A DNA stretch of 64,000 nucleotides, taken from contig RDZD01000012.1 in assembly GCA_004293815.1 (NCBI GenBank), positions 1 to 64,000 of the forward strand, in the 5' to 3' direction. This DNA is from Cytophagales bacterium (lineage in GTDB: Bacteria; Bacteroidota; Bacteroidia; Cytophagales; Bernardetiaceae). Positions 43,814-52,390 of this stretch are shown here, in pieces. Under the pieces are notes generated by a model that did not search any database, was not told where the DNA came from, and worked only from the letters and a program-made list of their open reading frames with translations. Position 1 is the first letter of the stretch, and each line of letters opens with the position of its first letter. A program made the position numbers and the translations under genes.

Positions 43814-44512
43814 TTAGAGTTCAAACTTATAGCCAACGCCTTTTACGGTTTTGATAAAGCCCTCGCCAATCTTCTCACGTATGCGCCTAATGTGTACATC
43901 TACCGTACGCGCGAGAACGTAAACATCTGTTCCCCATATATTTACAAGAATATCTTCTCTGCTAAACACTTTGTTCGGATTTTGCGCCAGAAAATAAATC
44001 AATTCAAACTCTTTCTTGGGCAATGCAATCACCTGTCCATTTTGCGAAAAGGTATAGCTGCTGCGGTTGATGACGAAATCAGCAATCTTGATGACGTTTT
44101 GGGTATTGGGCGTTTCTTGTAAGTCTTTTTTATGATCACGTCTGAAAAGGGCGTTTAAGCGACTCAAAAGCGCACGAGGCTTCACGGGCTTGGTGATGTA
44201 GTCATCCGCACCCACTTCAAAGGCTGCTACCTCGGAGTATTCTTCAGCCCGTGCTGTTAAGAAAATGATGTAAGTGTCGTTCAATTCTGGAATAACACGC
44301 ATTTGACGGCATGCTTCCACGCCATCAAGGCGTGGCATCATAATGTCCATAAGCACCAAATGGGGCAAGAATTTGCGCGCTTGCTCTATGGCTTCTACAC
44401 CGTCTTCGGCTGTTTTGACCAAATAACCTTCTTTTTCTAAGTTGTATTTGAGAAGCTCCAAAATATCGGGCTCATCGTCTACAATCAATATTCTATAGGT
44501 GTTTGCTTCCAT
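43814..44512 (-). CDS. OmpR/PhoB-family response regulator
   Basis: A 232-residue response regulator. The receiver domain (residues about 7-122) has the acidic pair (LIVDDEPDIL), the phosphorylated Asp in LVLMDIMMPRLDG, the Thr in FLTARAEEY and the Lys in DYITKPVKPRALL. A winged-helix DNA-binding domain follows (about 135-230; PKKEFELIYFLAQNPNKVFS, ARTVDVHIRRIREKIGEGFI, VKGVGYKFEL). It should bind direct repeats upstream of its targets, probably the phosphate regulon. It precedes the PhoR-like kinase in one transcript, and a -7 box TAACTTTG is 33 bases upstream of its start. Confidence 0.95.
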   Translation of the reverse strand: MEANTYRILIVDDEPDILELLKYNLEKEGYLVKTAEDGVEAIEQARKFLPHLVLMDIMMPRLDGVEACRQMRVIPELNDTYIIFLTARAEEYSEVAAFEVGADDYITKPVKPRALLSRLNALFRRDHKKDLQETPNTQNVIKIADFVINRSSYTFSQNGQVIALPKKEFELIYFLAQNPNKVFSREDILVNIWGTDVYVLARTVDVHIRRIREKIGEGFIKTVKGVGYKFEL

Positions 44513-44544
44513 ACAAAAAGCTATTGATAAATCATTTTAAAATG

Positions 44545-44552
44545 CAAAGTTA
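44545..44552 (-). promoter_or_regulatory. -7 promoter box TAACTTTG of the two-component operon
   Basis: A full TAnnTTTG match on the minus strand, 32 bases before the response regulator start codon. The -33 part is not recognised. Confidence 0.45.
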
Positions 44553-44666
44553 GGGCTTAGAAGTCATAAACTATGCTTTCTTGCGTGAACATTTAATGAA
44601 AAAAAATGTCTATTGAGAGCGTTTAATATGACTCAGGAGTTAAAGTCTTAAGACTTCATCTGGGTT

Positions 44667-45740
44667 TTAGAGCAAATCAAAACCTTTTACCGATCCGAAA
44701 ATGAACAAAAAGGGCAACAAGAAGAATACCAGTAGTACATACGTAAAGCCAATCAATTTGTACTCTGTGCTGGTATCACTAATCCATTTAGCAGCCTCTA
44801 TGGGCATTTCACGCAGCCAAGAGAAAATCATAAATAGACCAGACCAAACCGTATTGATAAGGATATTTAGTATAACTAGAGCCATTACATGAGGTTGTTC
44901 CAAAAAACAAACTGCAGCTAGAAGACCTGCACCCGTAATTCCTAAGTTATTGCCTAAAATAAAAGGAAAGACTTTTTTGAGGTTTAAGTCACGGCGTGCC
45001 ACCGAGGACAGGACTTGAGCACGTGCCGCCCCGCTAGATTGGTATAAAAAGGCCAATTGAATGCCTAAAATAAATGTTTTGTACTCGCTTGCAAAGGTCT
45101 CTTTGGCAGGTATTAACGAAGATTGCGATAACAATACCCACGTGCTACTTTGGCGATAAAGCAAAAAAGAGACGTGCAAAAGAAAAAGACCTAGAAACAA
45201 AAAGAACAGTTGAACGACAGCCAAGGGGCTAGGCCAGTTTTCAAACCACTGTATGCTTGGAAGTTGAATAAAAGCAGCACTTCTACTTAACACCTTCCAG
45301 TAGTATTCTAAGGGGAAAAAAAACAACACCATAAGCAACTTCACAAAATGATTTGAAAGTAGAACCGTCAAACCTCTTTTAAACTCTTTCTTGCCACTAA
45401 AGCGGCCTAAACGCGACAGCGAGCCTGAAATGGTGCTTCCTAGATTGCTTCCCAAAAGCATATACACGAGCTCTTCTAAACCCAAATAGTGGTTCGCGCC
45501 CAAGGCACATAAGACACACACTGAAAGCGCGTGACTTTGCAAGACCGCTGATAAAATAAGCGCGCTAAAAAAACAAACAAAAGGCTCTGTCTCTAAGCCC
45601 ACTAAAATCACATCAGCCCAACTAAAACTACTAGCCAGTAGACGCAAGCCTACAAAAAAGAACAAGACACTTCCTGCAAATTTGAGAACACTCAAAGTGA
45701 CAGTGGGTTTAAGGTCGGTGGAGTCGTTGGCCAGAAGCAT
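44667..45740 (-). CDS. Na/Pi-cotransporter (NptA/PNaS)-like membrane protein
   Basis: A 357-residue inner-membrane protein with about eight or nine helices. It carries the two inverted half-repeats of the sodium/phosphate cotransporter family in weakened form: LSAVLQSHALSV with LLGSNLGSTISGSLSRLG in the first half, and YQSSGAARAQVLSS with ILGNNLGITGAGLLA in the second (the canonical forms are QSSSAT and GANIGTT). It probably moves phosphate or a similar anion with sodium, but the altered motifs make the substrate uncertain. It lies 154 bases upstream of the PhoB/PhoR-like operon, on the same strand, which supports a link to phosphate. A -7 box TACTTTTG is 20 bases upstream of its start. Confidence 0.75.
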   Translation of the reverse strand: MLLANDSTDLKPTVTLSVLKFAGSVLFFFVGLRLLASSFSWADVILVGLETEPFVCFFSALILSAVLQSHALSVCVLCALGANHYLGLEELVYMLLGSNLGSTISGSLSRLGRFSGKKEFKRGLTVLLSNHFVKLLMVLFFFPLEYYWKVLSRSAAFIQLPSIQWFENWPSPLAVVQLFFLFLGLFLLHVSFLLYRQSSTWVLLSQSSLIPAKETFASEYKTFILGIQLAFLYQSSGAARAQVLSSVARRDLNLKKVFPFILGNNLGITGAGLLAAVCFLEQPHVMALVILNILINTVWSGLFMIFSWLREMPIEAAKWISDTSTEYKLIGFTYVLLVFFLLPFLFIFGSVKGFDLL

Positions 45741-45760
45741 GGGCTAAAACTAATGGAGTG

Positions 45761-45768
45761 CAAAAGTA
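45761..45768 (-). promoter_or_regulatory. -7 promoter box TACTTTTG
   Basis: A full TAnnTTTG match on the minus strand, 20 bases before the cotransporter-like gene. Confidence 0.4.
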
Positions 45769-45873
45769 AGTGCTAGCAACAAAATAAAGTAGCTACACAC
45801 ATCAAATTTATGTGAAGAAAATACGCAAAATGAATGAACAACCCCTTACGAAATACTAGGCTATATCAAAAAA

Positions 45874-46383
45874 TCACTTCTGCTTATGCAGTCCCATTTC
45901 CGTAACGTATTCTTCCAGACTCTTGTATGGACACTCGGTGCAATTAGGGTCAAACGGCTGAATCTCGCCAAAATACATGATACCTTTAAGAAAACTTACT
46001 TTGCGAGGCTCTTCTACGCCATTTTGCGAGTCGTTGAGCTGCAACATATCGCCACTGAGCTGCCATGTGCCTTTGCTGATAATCCCAGAGCCGCTTTGCT
46101 CGATATGAATAGGATCACTGCTTACTAAATCGTAAGTGCCATCAGCTCGGAATTCGTAGCCGTAAGGTTCATGGTGAGACAGCCACATACCCACCATTTG
46201 GGTGGCTAAATCGCTGCTTTTAGAGCTTGCCTGTTCGTTCTCTGCCGTGGTAGATTCAGTGTCCTCTGTATAATTTTCCTCCTTGGCTTGTCCATCTTTA
46301 TTAGAGGACGTATCAACCACACAGCTTTGCAAATAAACGAACAGAAGAAGCGAACAGAATGCGCCAGTAATGAGTTTTTTCAT
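45874..46383 (-). CDS. Lipocalin-like lipoprotein of unknown function
   Basis: A 169-residue lipoprotein with lipobox YLQSC (cysteine 21), then a low-complexity acidic and Ser/Thr-rich linker of about 40 residues. The second half opens with MVGMWLSHHEPYGYEFRADG and goes on with KGTWQLSGDMLQLNDSQ, a pattern seen in lipocalin-like domains of Bacteroidota lipoproteins (G-x-W at the start of strand A, then F-x-x-D-G-T-Y and G-x-W). A C-P-x3-C pair near the end (CTECPY) could be a disulfide. The ligand and role are unknown. It stands alone between the ABC exporter and the cotransporter-like gene. Confidence 0.72.
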   Translation of the reverse strand: MKKLITGAFCSLLLFVYLQSCVVDTSSNKDGQAKEENYTEDTESTTAENEQASSKSSDLATQMVGMWLSHHEPYGYEFRADGTYDLVSSDPIHIEQSGSGIISKGTWQLSGDMLQLNDSQNGVEEPRKVSFLKGIMYFGEIQPFDPNCTECPYKSLEEYVTEMGLHKQK

Positions 46384-46482
46384 ATCTTTAATGAATTGTT
46401 TTTAATAACATGATTAGTCCGTAAATATAGAAAAACAAGCCAAATAAAAAAAATACAACCTTGTGAAACAAAAAAATCGAGT

Positions 46483-48315
46483 CTAACCAAAGCTTTGCAT
46501 GTCTATGAGCCGCTTGTAATACCCATTCTCGGCCACAAGCGCATCGTGCGTGCCTTTCTCTACAATTCTACCTTCGTGCAAAACCACAATTTGATGGGCT
46601 TTTTGTATGGTACTGAGACGGTGAGCAATAACCAAAGCCGTTCTATCAGCCATCACGGTTTGCAAGGCTTCCTGTACTAACTGCTCTGACTCAGAATCTA
46701 ATGCAGAAGTGGCTTCGTCCAGGATTAATATTGGTGGATTCTTAAATACGGCTCTTGCTATACTCAAACGCTGCCGTTGTCCTCCCGAAAGCCTGCCGCC
46801 TCTATCGCCTACGTTGGTTTGGTATCCTTGTTCTGTGGCTGTGATAAAGAGATGTGCATTAGCTATTTGAGCAGCTTTTTCTATATCGCTTTGATTGGCT
46901 TGAGGTCTGCCAAAGGCTATGTTTGAAGCTATGGTGTCGTTAAAGAGTATAGACTCTTGTGTGACAAAGCCCATCAAGGTATGCAAACTGTGTTGTTTGA
47001 TATGCTGAATGTTGGTATCGTCTATCAGGATTTGTCCACTTTGAGGCTCTAAGAATCGGCCTATCAAATCTGCTAAAGTAGATTTGCCGCTTCCTGATGC
47101 ACCCACCAGCGCGATGATTTGGCCTTTGGGAATGACTAAGTTAATGCCCTGCAAGACCCAGTTTTCAGCATAACGAAAATTGATGTTTTTAAGTTCTATT
47201 TTGTCATCAAAACTAGTTTTGACAAGCGCGTCGGGTCTATCCTGTATCTGAGGGACGCTGTCTAAAAGCTCAAAAACCCGTTCACCAGCAGCAAGCCCGC
47301 GCTGAACATTGCTGATAGCCGTATTGATACTTTTGGCAGGTGGCAAAACTTGTGAAAAAATAGCTATGTAAGTAACAAATTCTGAAGCACTTAGACCTGA
47401 TTCTGGGCTTAAAATCATAGAGCCACCATAAAGTAAAATACCTGTAACAACAAGCACACCAAGGAATTCCGATAATGGCGATGCCAGCTCGCGCCTGTTT
47501 TCCATACTCAAATCGGTATCGGCATAAGTTTTATTGAGATTTTTGTAACGCTTCAGAACATAATCTTGAGCTGTAAAAACCTTGATAATTTTGATACCAG
47601 AGATAGCTTCTTCTAAGATTTCAAGCAGGTTAGCCGAAAAATTCTGAATATCTCGTCCTTTTTTACGCAGCGATTTACCCACTTGCGCTATGATAAGACC
47701 CGAAAGCGGCAAAAATACGAGTGTAAAAAGCGTGAGTTCGAGTGAGGTATAGAAAAGCACTGCAAAGTAAACCAAGATTGTAAACGGCTCTTTAAAGATG
47801 CTTTTCATGGCATTGATAACCTGAAACTCTATTTGTGATAGGTCATTAGACATTCTAGACATCAAGTCGCCTTTGCGCTCGTTGGTAAAAAAGCCCACAT
47901 GAAGCCCCAGAAGCTGTTCAAAAATCTTATCACGCAATTTTTGAATACCTCTGGTTCGTACTGTATTAATCACGCAGAAGGACCAATATTTGAATAGGTT
48001 GGCTCCAAAAACAGAAGCAATCAAAACCACACAAACATAAATCAGTGCAGATGAGGCACCATCAGCCTGCAAAATTCTGATAAAGTGATAATTGAAGAGA
48101 TCTTTGAAATAAATAATATTCCAAGAAAATACAGGCTCAGGAGGCAAAGATACCGCTTTTGAACCCGTACTTTGAAAAAGAATATCAAAAAGAGGAACGA
48201 GTAACGTGAAATTGACTGTACCAAATACAACAGCTAAAGCCGCTAAAATCACATACAGAGGTACAAAATTTCTGTAGGGTCTTGTATAGCTCATAATTCT
48301 CCAGAATACCCGCAT
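46483..48315 (-). CDS. MsbA-like ABC exporter (fused permease and ATPase)
   Basis: A 610-residue half-transporter that should act as a homodimer in the inner membrane. The N-terminal half has six helices of the ABC type 1 exporter fold (about 10-330). The C-terminal ATPase has Walker A VGASGSGKST, Q loop FVTQES, signature LSGGQRQRL, Walker B ILILDEATSALD, and the switch histidine in VIAHRLST. The family moves lipids, lipid A or drugs outwards; it resembles MsbA in length and order. There is no adjacent partner. It starts 52 bases after the yajC stop codon, and a -7 box TATCTTTG sits in that gap, so it can be transcribed on its own. Confidence 0.93.
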   Translation of the reverse strand: MRVFWRIMSYTRPYRNFVPLYVILAALAVVFGTVNFTLLVPLFDILFQSTGSKAVSLPPEPVFSWNIIYFKDLFNYHFIRILQADGASSALIYVCVVLIASVFGANLFKYWSFCVINTVRTRGIQKLRDKIFEQLLGLHVGFFTNERKGDLMSRMSNDLSQIEFQVINAMKSIFKEPFTILVYFAVLFYTSLELTLFTLVFLPLSGLIIAQVGKSLRKKGRDIQNFSANLLEILEEAISGIKIIKVFTAQDYVLKRYKNLNKTYADTDLSMENRRELASPLSEFLGVLVVTGILLYGGSMILSPESGLSASEFVTYIAIFSQVLPPAKSINTAISNVQRGLAAGERVFELLDSVPQIQDRPDALVKTSFDDKIELKNINFRYAENWVLQGINLVIPKGQIIALVGASGSGKSTLADLIGRFLEPQSGQILIDDTNIQHIKQHSLHTLMGFVTQESILFNDTIASNIAFGRPQANQSDIEKAAQIANAHLFITATEQGYQTNVGDRGGRLSGGQRQRLSIARAVFKNPPILILDEATSALDSESEQLVQEALQTVMADRTALVIAHRLSTIQKAHQIVVLHEGRIVEKGTHDALVAENGYYKRLIDMQSFG

Positions 48316-48326
48316 TACATCCCCCT

Positions 48327-48334
48327 CAAAGATA
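48327..48334 (-). promoter_or_regulatory. -7 promoter box TATCTTTG of the ABC exporter
   Basis: A full TAnnTTTG match on the minus strand, 11 bases before the start codon, rather close to it. Confidence 0.35.
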
Positions 48335-48367
48335 TAAGTTCAAAAATCTTTTCTTGAAACGCTGACC

Positions 48368-48721
48368 CTAAGAGCCTTGAGCAGCCCCTGTTTTACTTTC
48401 TTGCTTTTCTGGCGATTTAGGCTGCAAGTTTTTAGAGTTCTCGTAAGAAATAAATGCACGCTCCACACGAACACGAACGCCCTTGTCTATCTCAAGTTGA
48501 ATAGAATCGTCTTCGTAGATAAATGTGATACGGCCATGGATACCACCTGCCGTAACAACCAAATCATCCTTTTTGAGTTGTGATAAAAAGCCTTTTTGTT
48601 CTTTTTGTTTTTGCTGCTGAGGACGGATCATAAAAAAATACATAATCACGAAGATACCACCCAAAATTGCGAATTGCATATAATTGGTACCAGCAGCCTG
48701 CAAAAGAATGTGTAAGAGCAT
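48368..48721 (-). CDS. yajC: Preprotein translocase subunit YajC
   Basis: A 117-residue single-pass membrane protein that joins the SecDF part of the Sec translocon. The family pattern is clear: one transmembrane helix (MQFAILGGIFVIMYFFMIRP), then PQQQKQKEQKGFLSQLKKDD, then the conserved VVTAGGIHGRI, and a short acidic domain. The C-terminal tail is rich in Lys, Glu and Ser and longer than in E. coli. The start is ATG at 48721, just upstream of the helix; a reading frame that extends to 48829 contains the -7 box at 48784-48791 and is rejected. secDF is not in the window. Confidence 0.93.
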   Translation of the reverse strand: MLLHILLQAAGTNYMQFAILGGIFVIMYFFMIRPQQQKQKEQKGFLSQLKKDDLVVTAGGIHGRITFIYEDDSIQLEIDKGVRVRVERAFISYENSKNLQPKSPEKQESKTGAAQGS

Positions 48722-48783
48722 AGTTTTGTTTTTAAATGTATTGATAATCAGGTTCTTAAAATCATAATACTCATTCTGAATTG

Positions 48784-48791
48784 CAAAGGTA
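48784..48791 (-). promoter_or_regulatory. -7 promoter box TACCTTTG of yajC
   Basis: A full TAnnTTTG match on the minus strand, 62 bases before the yajC start. A TTTG stands 25 bases upstream of it (48817-48820), a little beyond the usual spacing. Confidence 0.45.
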
Positions 48792-48895
48792 CAGTTATTT
48801 TTGAGAAATGCTATATCAAAAGCCAGCAACAGTACGTGATTTTTTAAAGCGTATAGAAAATTGTAAGCTTTTGTTTTCTCTGTCTAGACAAAGCA

Positions 48896-49612
48896 TTAAA
48901 AAATGATGCGGATGATACCCACATCATCTTGTGGGCTAAAGCCGTACTGGGTTTTAAGAATATTGAACTTCCTCACCAACATCTGATTGACATGAGATAA
49001 GCTCTTGTCTATCAGCAAATAATTACGAGGTGACACAGAGGTTGGCATAGTTGCGAACTCTTGAATAAAAGACATGACCCCATCGGTAGACACCGCCACG
49101 TCGCTGACATTGTCATAGAAATTACTCTTGCTGTCAGCCATAGCGTAGGCATCAAACTTGCGGTCTTGTAAGTCGTAAGCGGGATAGTGGGGCGTGTTAT
49201 TTTGGTCAATTTCTACCCAGTCGCCATTGATAGCCCAGAGGCCGTCGCCAATAGCCAAAATCCAAGCTTCTTTGGAGGCGGGGTTGACGATTAAAAACAA
49301 CGCTGTGGCCAGAACTTCATGAAGACTAAGATCTAGGGTTTGTCTGACCGTCTTAAATTGCCTATAAAACTCCTCTACCAGTGCAGGCCCCAAATTTTTA
49401 ATAGGAGGAAGATTCGCTTCGGTATCGAATTTGCGAAGAGCTAGTCTAAAAAGCTTAACAGTGAGAGCAGAAGCAAAATAGGAATCTTCGCCACTAGAAC
49501 AACCATCTGAAACTATACCCACATAAAGGTCTCTCCATTCAGCACCCCAAATGGCATCTTCACAGAAATCAGCATGGCTCATGCCCCTTTTTAGAACTTT
49601 ATAGACCTTCAT
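48896..49612 (-). CDS. PP2C-like serine/threonine phosphatase
   Basis: A 238-residue protein with the PP2C fold. Metal-binding motifs are seen in order: CEDA (in place of NEDS), VSDGCSSG, AIGDGLWAINGDW, STDGV, and the final DDVGII. It should remove phosphate from Ser/Thr residues in the cytoplasm; the target is not known. No Ser/Thr kinase gene is nearby. The upstream gene, 22 bases away, encodes a secreted protein, and a TerY-like VWA gene lies 3.6 kb further up on the same strand. PP2C and TerY-type VWA proteins are known partners in stress modules, but the linkage here is loose. Confidence 0.82.
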   Translation of the reverse strand: MKVYKVLKRGMSHADFCEDAIWGAEWRDLYVGIVSDGCSSGEDSYFASALTVKLFRLALRKFDTEANLPPIKNLGPALVEEFYRQFKTVRQTLDLSLHEVLATALFLIVNPASKEAWILAIGDGLWAINGDWVEIDQNNTPHYPAYDLQDRKFDAYAMADSKSNFYDNVSDVAVSTDGVMSFIQEFATMPTSVSPRNYLLIDKSLSHVNQMLVRKFNILKTQYGFSPQDDVGIIRIIF

Positions 49613-49634
49613 GGCATCAAAAAAACAAGGCGAA

Positions 49635-50117
49635 TCATTTTTCTTCTTCTATTTCGCCATCCAAAGAAATATTGAAAATTGTTTTATAGCAGAGTATTCT
49701 TTGTGGGTTGCTTGAACTAGTCGTAACAGTTTTAATGCTCAGTTCATCGCTCAACTCTACACGACATGAACTATTTTTTGTATTAAATGTTTCATAAATT
49801 GGTATTTGTGCTTGGTCTATAAGTTTGCCCTCGTAGTCAAAAGTACAGACTAAACAAGCTGTGCCTGTTTCTGTGGTATGTAAAACGCGCAATATCCAGA
49901 ATTCTGTTTGTTCCTCCCAGACTAAAGCTTCAGCTCTGTCAGCCACTAAAATGTTGTTAGCTTCTAGCAACAGACGCGCATCAGAGCAGTCTGTTAAAAT
50001 AAAAACATCACCTTGTGCGAGAATGTTTAGAACGCTTGCTCTTTGGTCATATTCAGCTCTTGCAAGCGAAAAACTAAAGCTTAAAATAATACATAATGCG
50101 GTAAAATATCGTTTCAT
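49635..50117 (-). CDS. Secreted protein of unknown function
   Basis: A 160-residue exported protein. A signal peptide (YFTALCIILSFSFSLARAEY) precedes a mature part with mixed beta and loop content and five cysteines, including C-L-V-C and another pair in CRVE and CYKT, that could form disulfides. No family is recognised. It is the first gene of a two-gene unit with the PP2C-like phosphatase, separated by 22 bases, and it has the best promoter of this half of the window 85 bases upstream. The pairing of a secreted protein and a cytoplasmic phosphatase is odd and could be simple adjacency. Confidence 0.65.
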   Translation of the reverse strand: MKRYFTALCIILSFSFSLARAEYDQRASVLNILAQGDVFILTDCSDARLLLEANNILVADRAEALVWEEQTEFWILRVLHTTETGTACLVCTFDYEGKLIDQAQIPIYETFNTKNSSCRVELSDELSIKTVTTSSSNPQRILCYKTIFNISLDGEIEEEK

Positions 50118-50201
50118 AAAACATTAACTTTTAGAAGTCATGGCACTTGCGCCGAACGGTGTGTATCTGGAAAATGATTGCATCTACACAATTGTTTTTT
50201 T

Positions 50202-50232
50202 CAAAAATAGCTTTATATTTATAAACTACAAA
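50202..50232 (-). promoter_or_regulatory. Promoter of the secreted-protein/PP2C unit
   Basis: On the minus strand, TTTG (50229-50232), a 19-base spacer, and TATTTTTG (50202-50209): a full match to TTTG-N19-TAnnTTTG. Transcription would start near 50195, about 78 bases before the start codon. Confidence 0.6.
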
Positions 50233-50370
50233 CAAACGGCCAAAATTATTTTTTTAAACCGTTCTAAGATTATACAAGCGTTTCAGTTTCTGATTTCATT
50301 GGATGATATTCGCTACTTTCGTGGCATACACTTTCCCTTTTAACTCGGGCACAAGTGGCCTACAATCCGC

Positions 50371-50415
50371 AACAAGCTTCGGAGTACTTTCGGAAGCTTG
50401 TTACGTCATTTTTTT
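50371..50415 (+). terminator. Orphan terminator-like hairpin
   Basis: A perfect 10-bp stem (AACAAGCTTC with GAAGCTTGTT), a 12-base loop, six bases, and then seven T residues (50409-50415), so its polarity is plus. No clear plus-strand gene precedes it. A reading frame at 50140-50343 has no family or codon evidence. It could end an unrecognised small RNA or peptide gene, or end the facing minus transcript weakly. The rest of the 50118-50427 gap holds only the promoter at 50202. Confidence 0.55.
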
Positions 50416-50427
50416 AAGAAAGAAATT

Positions 50428-51588
50428 CTAAAGCCAGCTAAAAGGATAATCCTTATCCAAATACATCAGACCTTTCTGGGTAACATGCAAAGGCTTAAAA
50501 GTATCCACCATCACAGCATACTCTTTGGTTTCTGCTTTCCCTAAACTAGCTTCCATCGTACCTGGATGAGGGCCATGCGGTAAACCTCCCGGATGTAGCG
50601 TAAAAGAGCCTCTGTCTATACCTTTGCGGCTCATAAAATGCCCCTCAGCATAAAAAAGAACTTCGTCTGAATCTATGTTGGAGTGGTTATAAGGTGCAGG
50701 TACCGAAAGCGGGTGATAGTCATACAAGCGCGGCACAAAAGAACATATTACAAAGCAGCCCCTAGACTGAAACGTTTGGTGTATGGGGGGCGGCATGTGC
50801 AAACGGCCTGTAATAGGCTCAAAGTCATAAATAGAGAAAGTATACGGATACAAAAAGCCGTCCCAGCCTACCACGTCCAGTACACTGGTATCGTATAGAA
50901 AGCGATGGTATGCACCCTGCTTCTTAACATAAACCACACACTCTTTAGGCTCTTCTTCTATCAAAAGCGAGGTGGGGGGGTGAATGTCGCGTTCGCAGTA
51001 AGGTGAGTGTTCTAAAAGCTGACCCAGCTCATTGCGATAACGCCCCACAGTCTCGATAGGCATGCGAGACTCTACAATCAGCATTCGTGGGTGAACGAGC
51101 GGATCAAAATCTATTCTGTAGATGGTAGTACGCGGAATGACCACATAGTCGCCTTTGCGGATACGCAGTTTTCCAAAAGGGGATATCAGCCAGCCGTCGC
51201 CGTCGTGCATGTAAATCACCTCGTCCGCCTCACCATTTTTATAGAAATAATCAGTGGTGAAGTTTTCAGGATTACAAATGGCAATTTTACAGTCGCTGTT
51301 CATCATTAAAACTTGGCGCGCGTCAAGAAAGTCCTTGCCCGTAAATTCTGAAATAGAAGTTTTAAGATGTATTGGCTGCAAGCCCAAATTTGCAATTTCG
51401 TCCACACAGGGTATAGGCTCAAGCATTTGCTTGATGCGTGTGGGTGGGTAAATGTGGTACATGAGCGAGTAGATACCATCAAAACCAATAGAACTTACCA
51501 ACTCCTCATGATACAACTTGTCGTTGGGTTGCCTAAACTGTATATGCCTCTTGTGCGGTACAGCTCCCAGCCTATGATAAAATGCCAT
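50428..51588 (-). CDS. hmgA: Homogentisate 1,2-dioxygenase
   Basis: A 386-residue non-heme iron dioxygenase that opens the ring of homogentisate to maleylacetoacetate, a step of tyrosine and phenylalanine breakdown. Iron ligands sit in PYNHSNIDSDEVLFY (His and Glu) and in HPGGLPHGPHPG (His). Other family marks are YMHDGDGWLISPFGKLRIRK, GDYVVIPRTTIYRI and the GWDGFLYPYTFSIYDFEPIT region. It is somewhat shorter than the human enzyme but complete. The carotenoid-type gene is 39 bases upstream on the same strand. Other genes of tyrosine breakdown (hppD, fahA) are not in the window. Confidence 0.93.
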   Translation of the reverse strand: MAFYHRLGAVPHKRHIQFRQPNDKLYHEELVSSIGFDGIYSLMYHIYPPTRIKQMLEPIPCVDEIANLGLQPIHLKTSISEFTGKDFLDARQVLMMNSDCKIAICNPENFTTDYFYKNGEADEVIYMHDGDGWLISPFGKLRIRKGDYVVIPRTTIYRIDFDPLVHPRMLIVESRMPIETVGRYRNELGQLLEHSPYCERDIHPPTSLLIEEEPKECVVYVKKQGAYHRFLYDTSVLDVVGWDGFLYPYTFSIYDFEPITGRLHMPPPIHQTFQSRGCFVICSFVPRLYDYHPLSVPAPYNHSNIDSDEVLFYAEGHFMSRKGIDRGSFTLHPGGLPHGPHPGTMEASLGKAETKEYAVMVDTFKPLHVTQKGLMYLDKDYPFSWL

Positions 51589-51627
51589 ATCTTATTTGTT
51601 TACGCTTTAATTAGAACACTCTTTGCA

Positions 51628-52290
51628 TCAAAATAATAGCATTAGTCCAAAAAAAGCAAGCATGCACGCCAAAAGTATTTTAGAAAATTTGTTTGAAGCC
51701 TCCTCATCCACTAGCCAGAGGTACAAACACGAAAACAAAAATGAAAATCCAAACCAAGCCACATAGTTCTGAAAGGGAACACTATCATTTTGCCAACTCC
51801 ACAGTCCTCGCTGCATTGCAAAAGGCTCTATCAAGTAATCCATAAAAGTCATAGTCAAAGCACTTAAAATTGCCAAAAGCCATTTTTGTGAGACATATTC
51901 CCGCCAAAAACTATTGCTGGCTACTGTTAGTGTCCACCAGTTTAAGCCAATAAGCGGTGGCACTGCCCATAGCTTATAGCCCAAGTTATTGTCGTACCAA
52001 TAGTGACCAAAAACCAGACCGGTATGAACCCCTAGCAGCTCCGCTGCATACCCCAAAAAAGCCACCAGCACACTAAAAAGCCAGAATTTTTGTACTTTGT
52101 GCGTCTGGAAAATACCCAGAAACAGAGCCGAAAAGAGCAAATTTACGGGGGTGAGGCGTTCAAACAACTCACGACTGAACGAAAAATTCATAAACAAAAG
52201 GCCAAAAAAGTGCATAGCAACAGTGAGATAAACTGCTATTGGCCAAATTTTTATGCCATAAATAGTAGGCTCTTTGGTTGTGGTGAGCAT
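51628..52290 (-). CDS. Carotenoid biosynthesis protein (CruF/DUF422-like)
   Basis: A 220-residue integral membrane protein with about seven helices of the CruF/DUF422 family, which includes the carotenoid 1',2'-hydratase and related enzymes. The conserved LGYAAELLGVHTGLVFGHYW stretch is unmistakable, with KLWAVPPLIGLNWW and MTFMDYLIEPFAMQRGLWSW. Its presence suggests a pigmented cell. No other carotenoid gene (crtB, crtI, crtY) is adjacent. The ATG at 52290 is chosen over an in-frame TTG at 52311. A -7 box lies about 93 bases upstream. It precedes hmgA by 39 bases and may share its transcript. Confidence 0.88.
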   Translation of the reverse strand: MLTTTKEPTIYGIKIWPIAVYLTVAMHFFGLLFMNFSFSRELFERLTPVNLLFSALFLGIFQTHKVQKFWLFSVLVAFLGYAAELLGVHTGLVFGHYWYDNNLGYKLWAVPPLIGLNWWTLTVASNSFWREYVSQKWLLAILSALTMTFMDYLIEPFAMQRGLWSWQNDSVPFQNYVAWFGFSFLFSCLYLWLVDEEASNKFSKILLACMLAFFGLMLLF

Positions 52291-52382
52291 GGAATCTAAA
52301 CGGTGACGCAAAGGGCGAGATAATAAGTCTGGTTAAGTAAAAAACTCTATCAGCAAGGCAAATTGCTCTCACTGCCAGAGTG

Positions 52383-52390
52383 CAAAAGTA
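52383..52390 (-). promoter_or_regulatory. -7 promoter box TACTTTTG of the carotenoid/hmgA unit
   Basis: A full TAnnTTTG match on the minus strand, 92 bases before the carotenoid gene start. The rest of the 321-base divergent gap (52291-52611) is AT-rich and shows no other feature. Confidence 0.4.

Noticed and set aside
50140-50343. A 67-residue plus-strand reading frame
   Set aside because: No family, no codon-bias or conservation evidence, and it overlaps the promoter region of the minus-strand gene. Kept only as a side note to the orphan hairpin.
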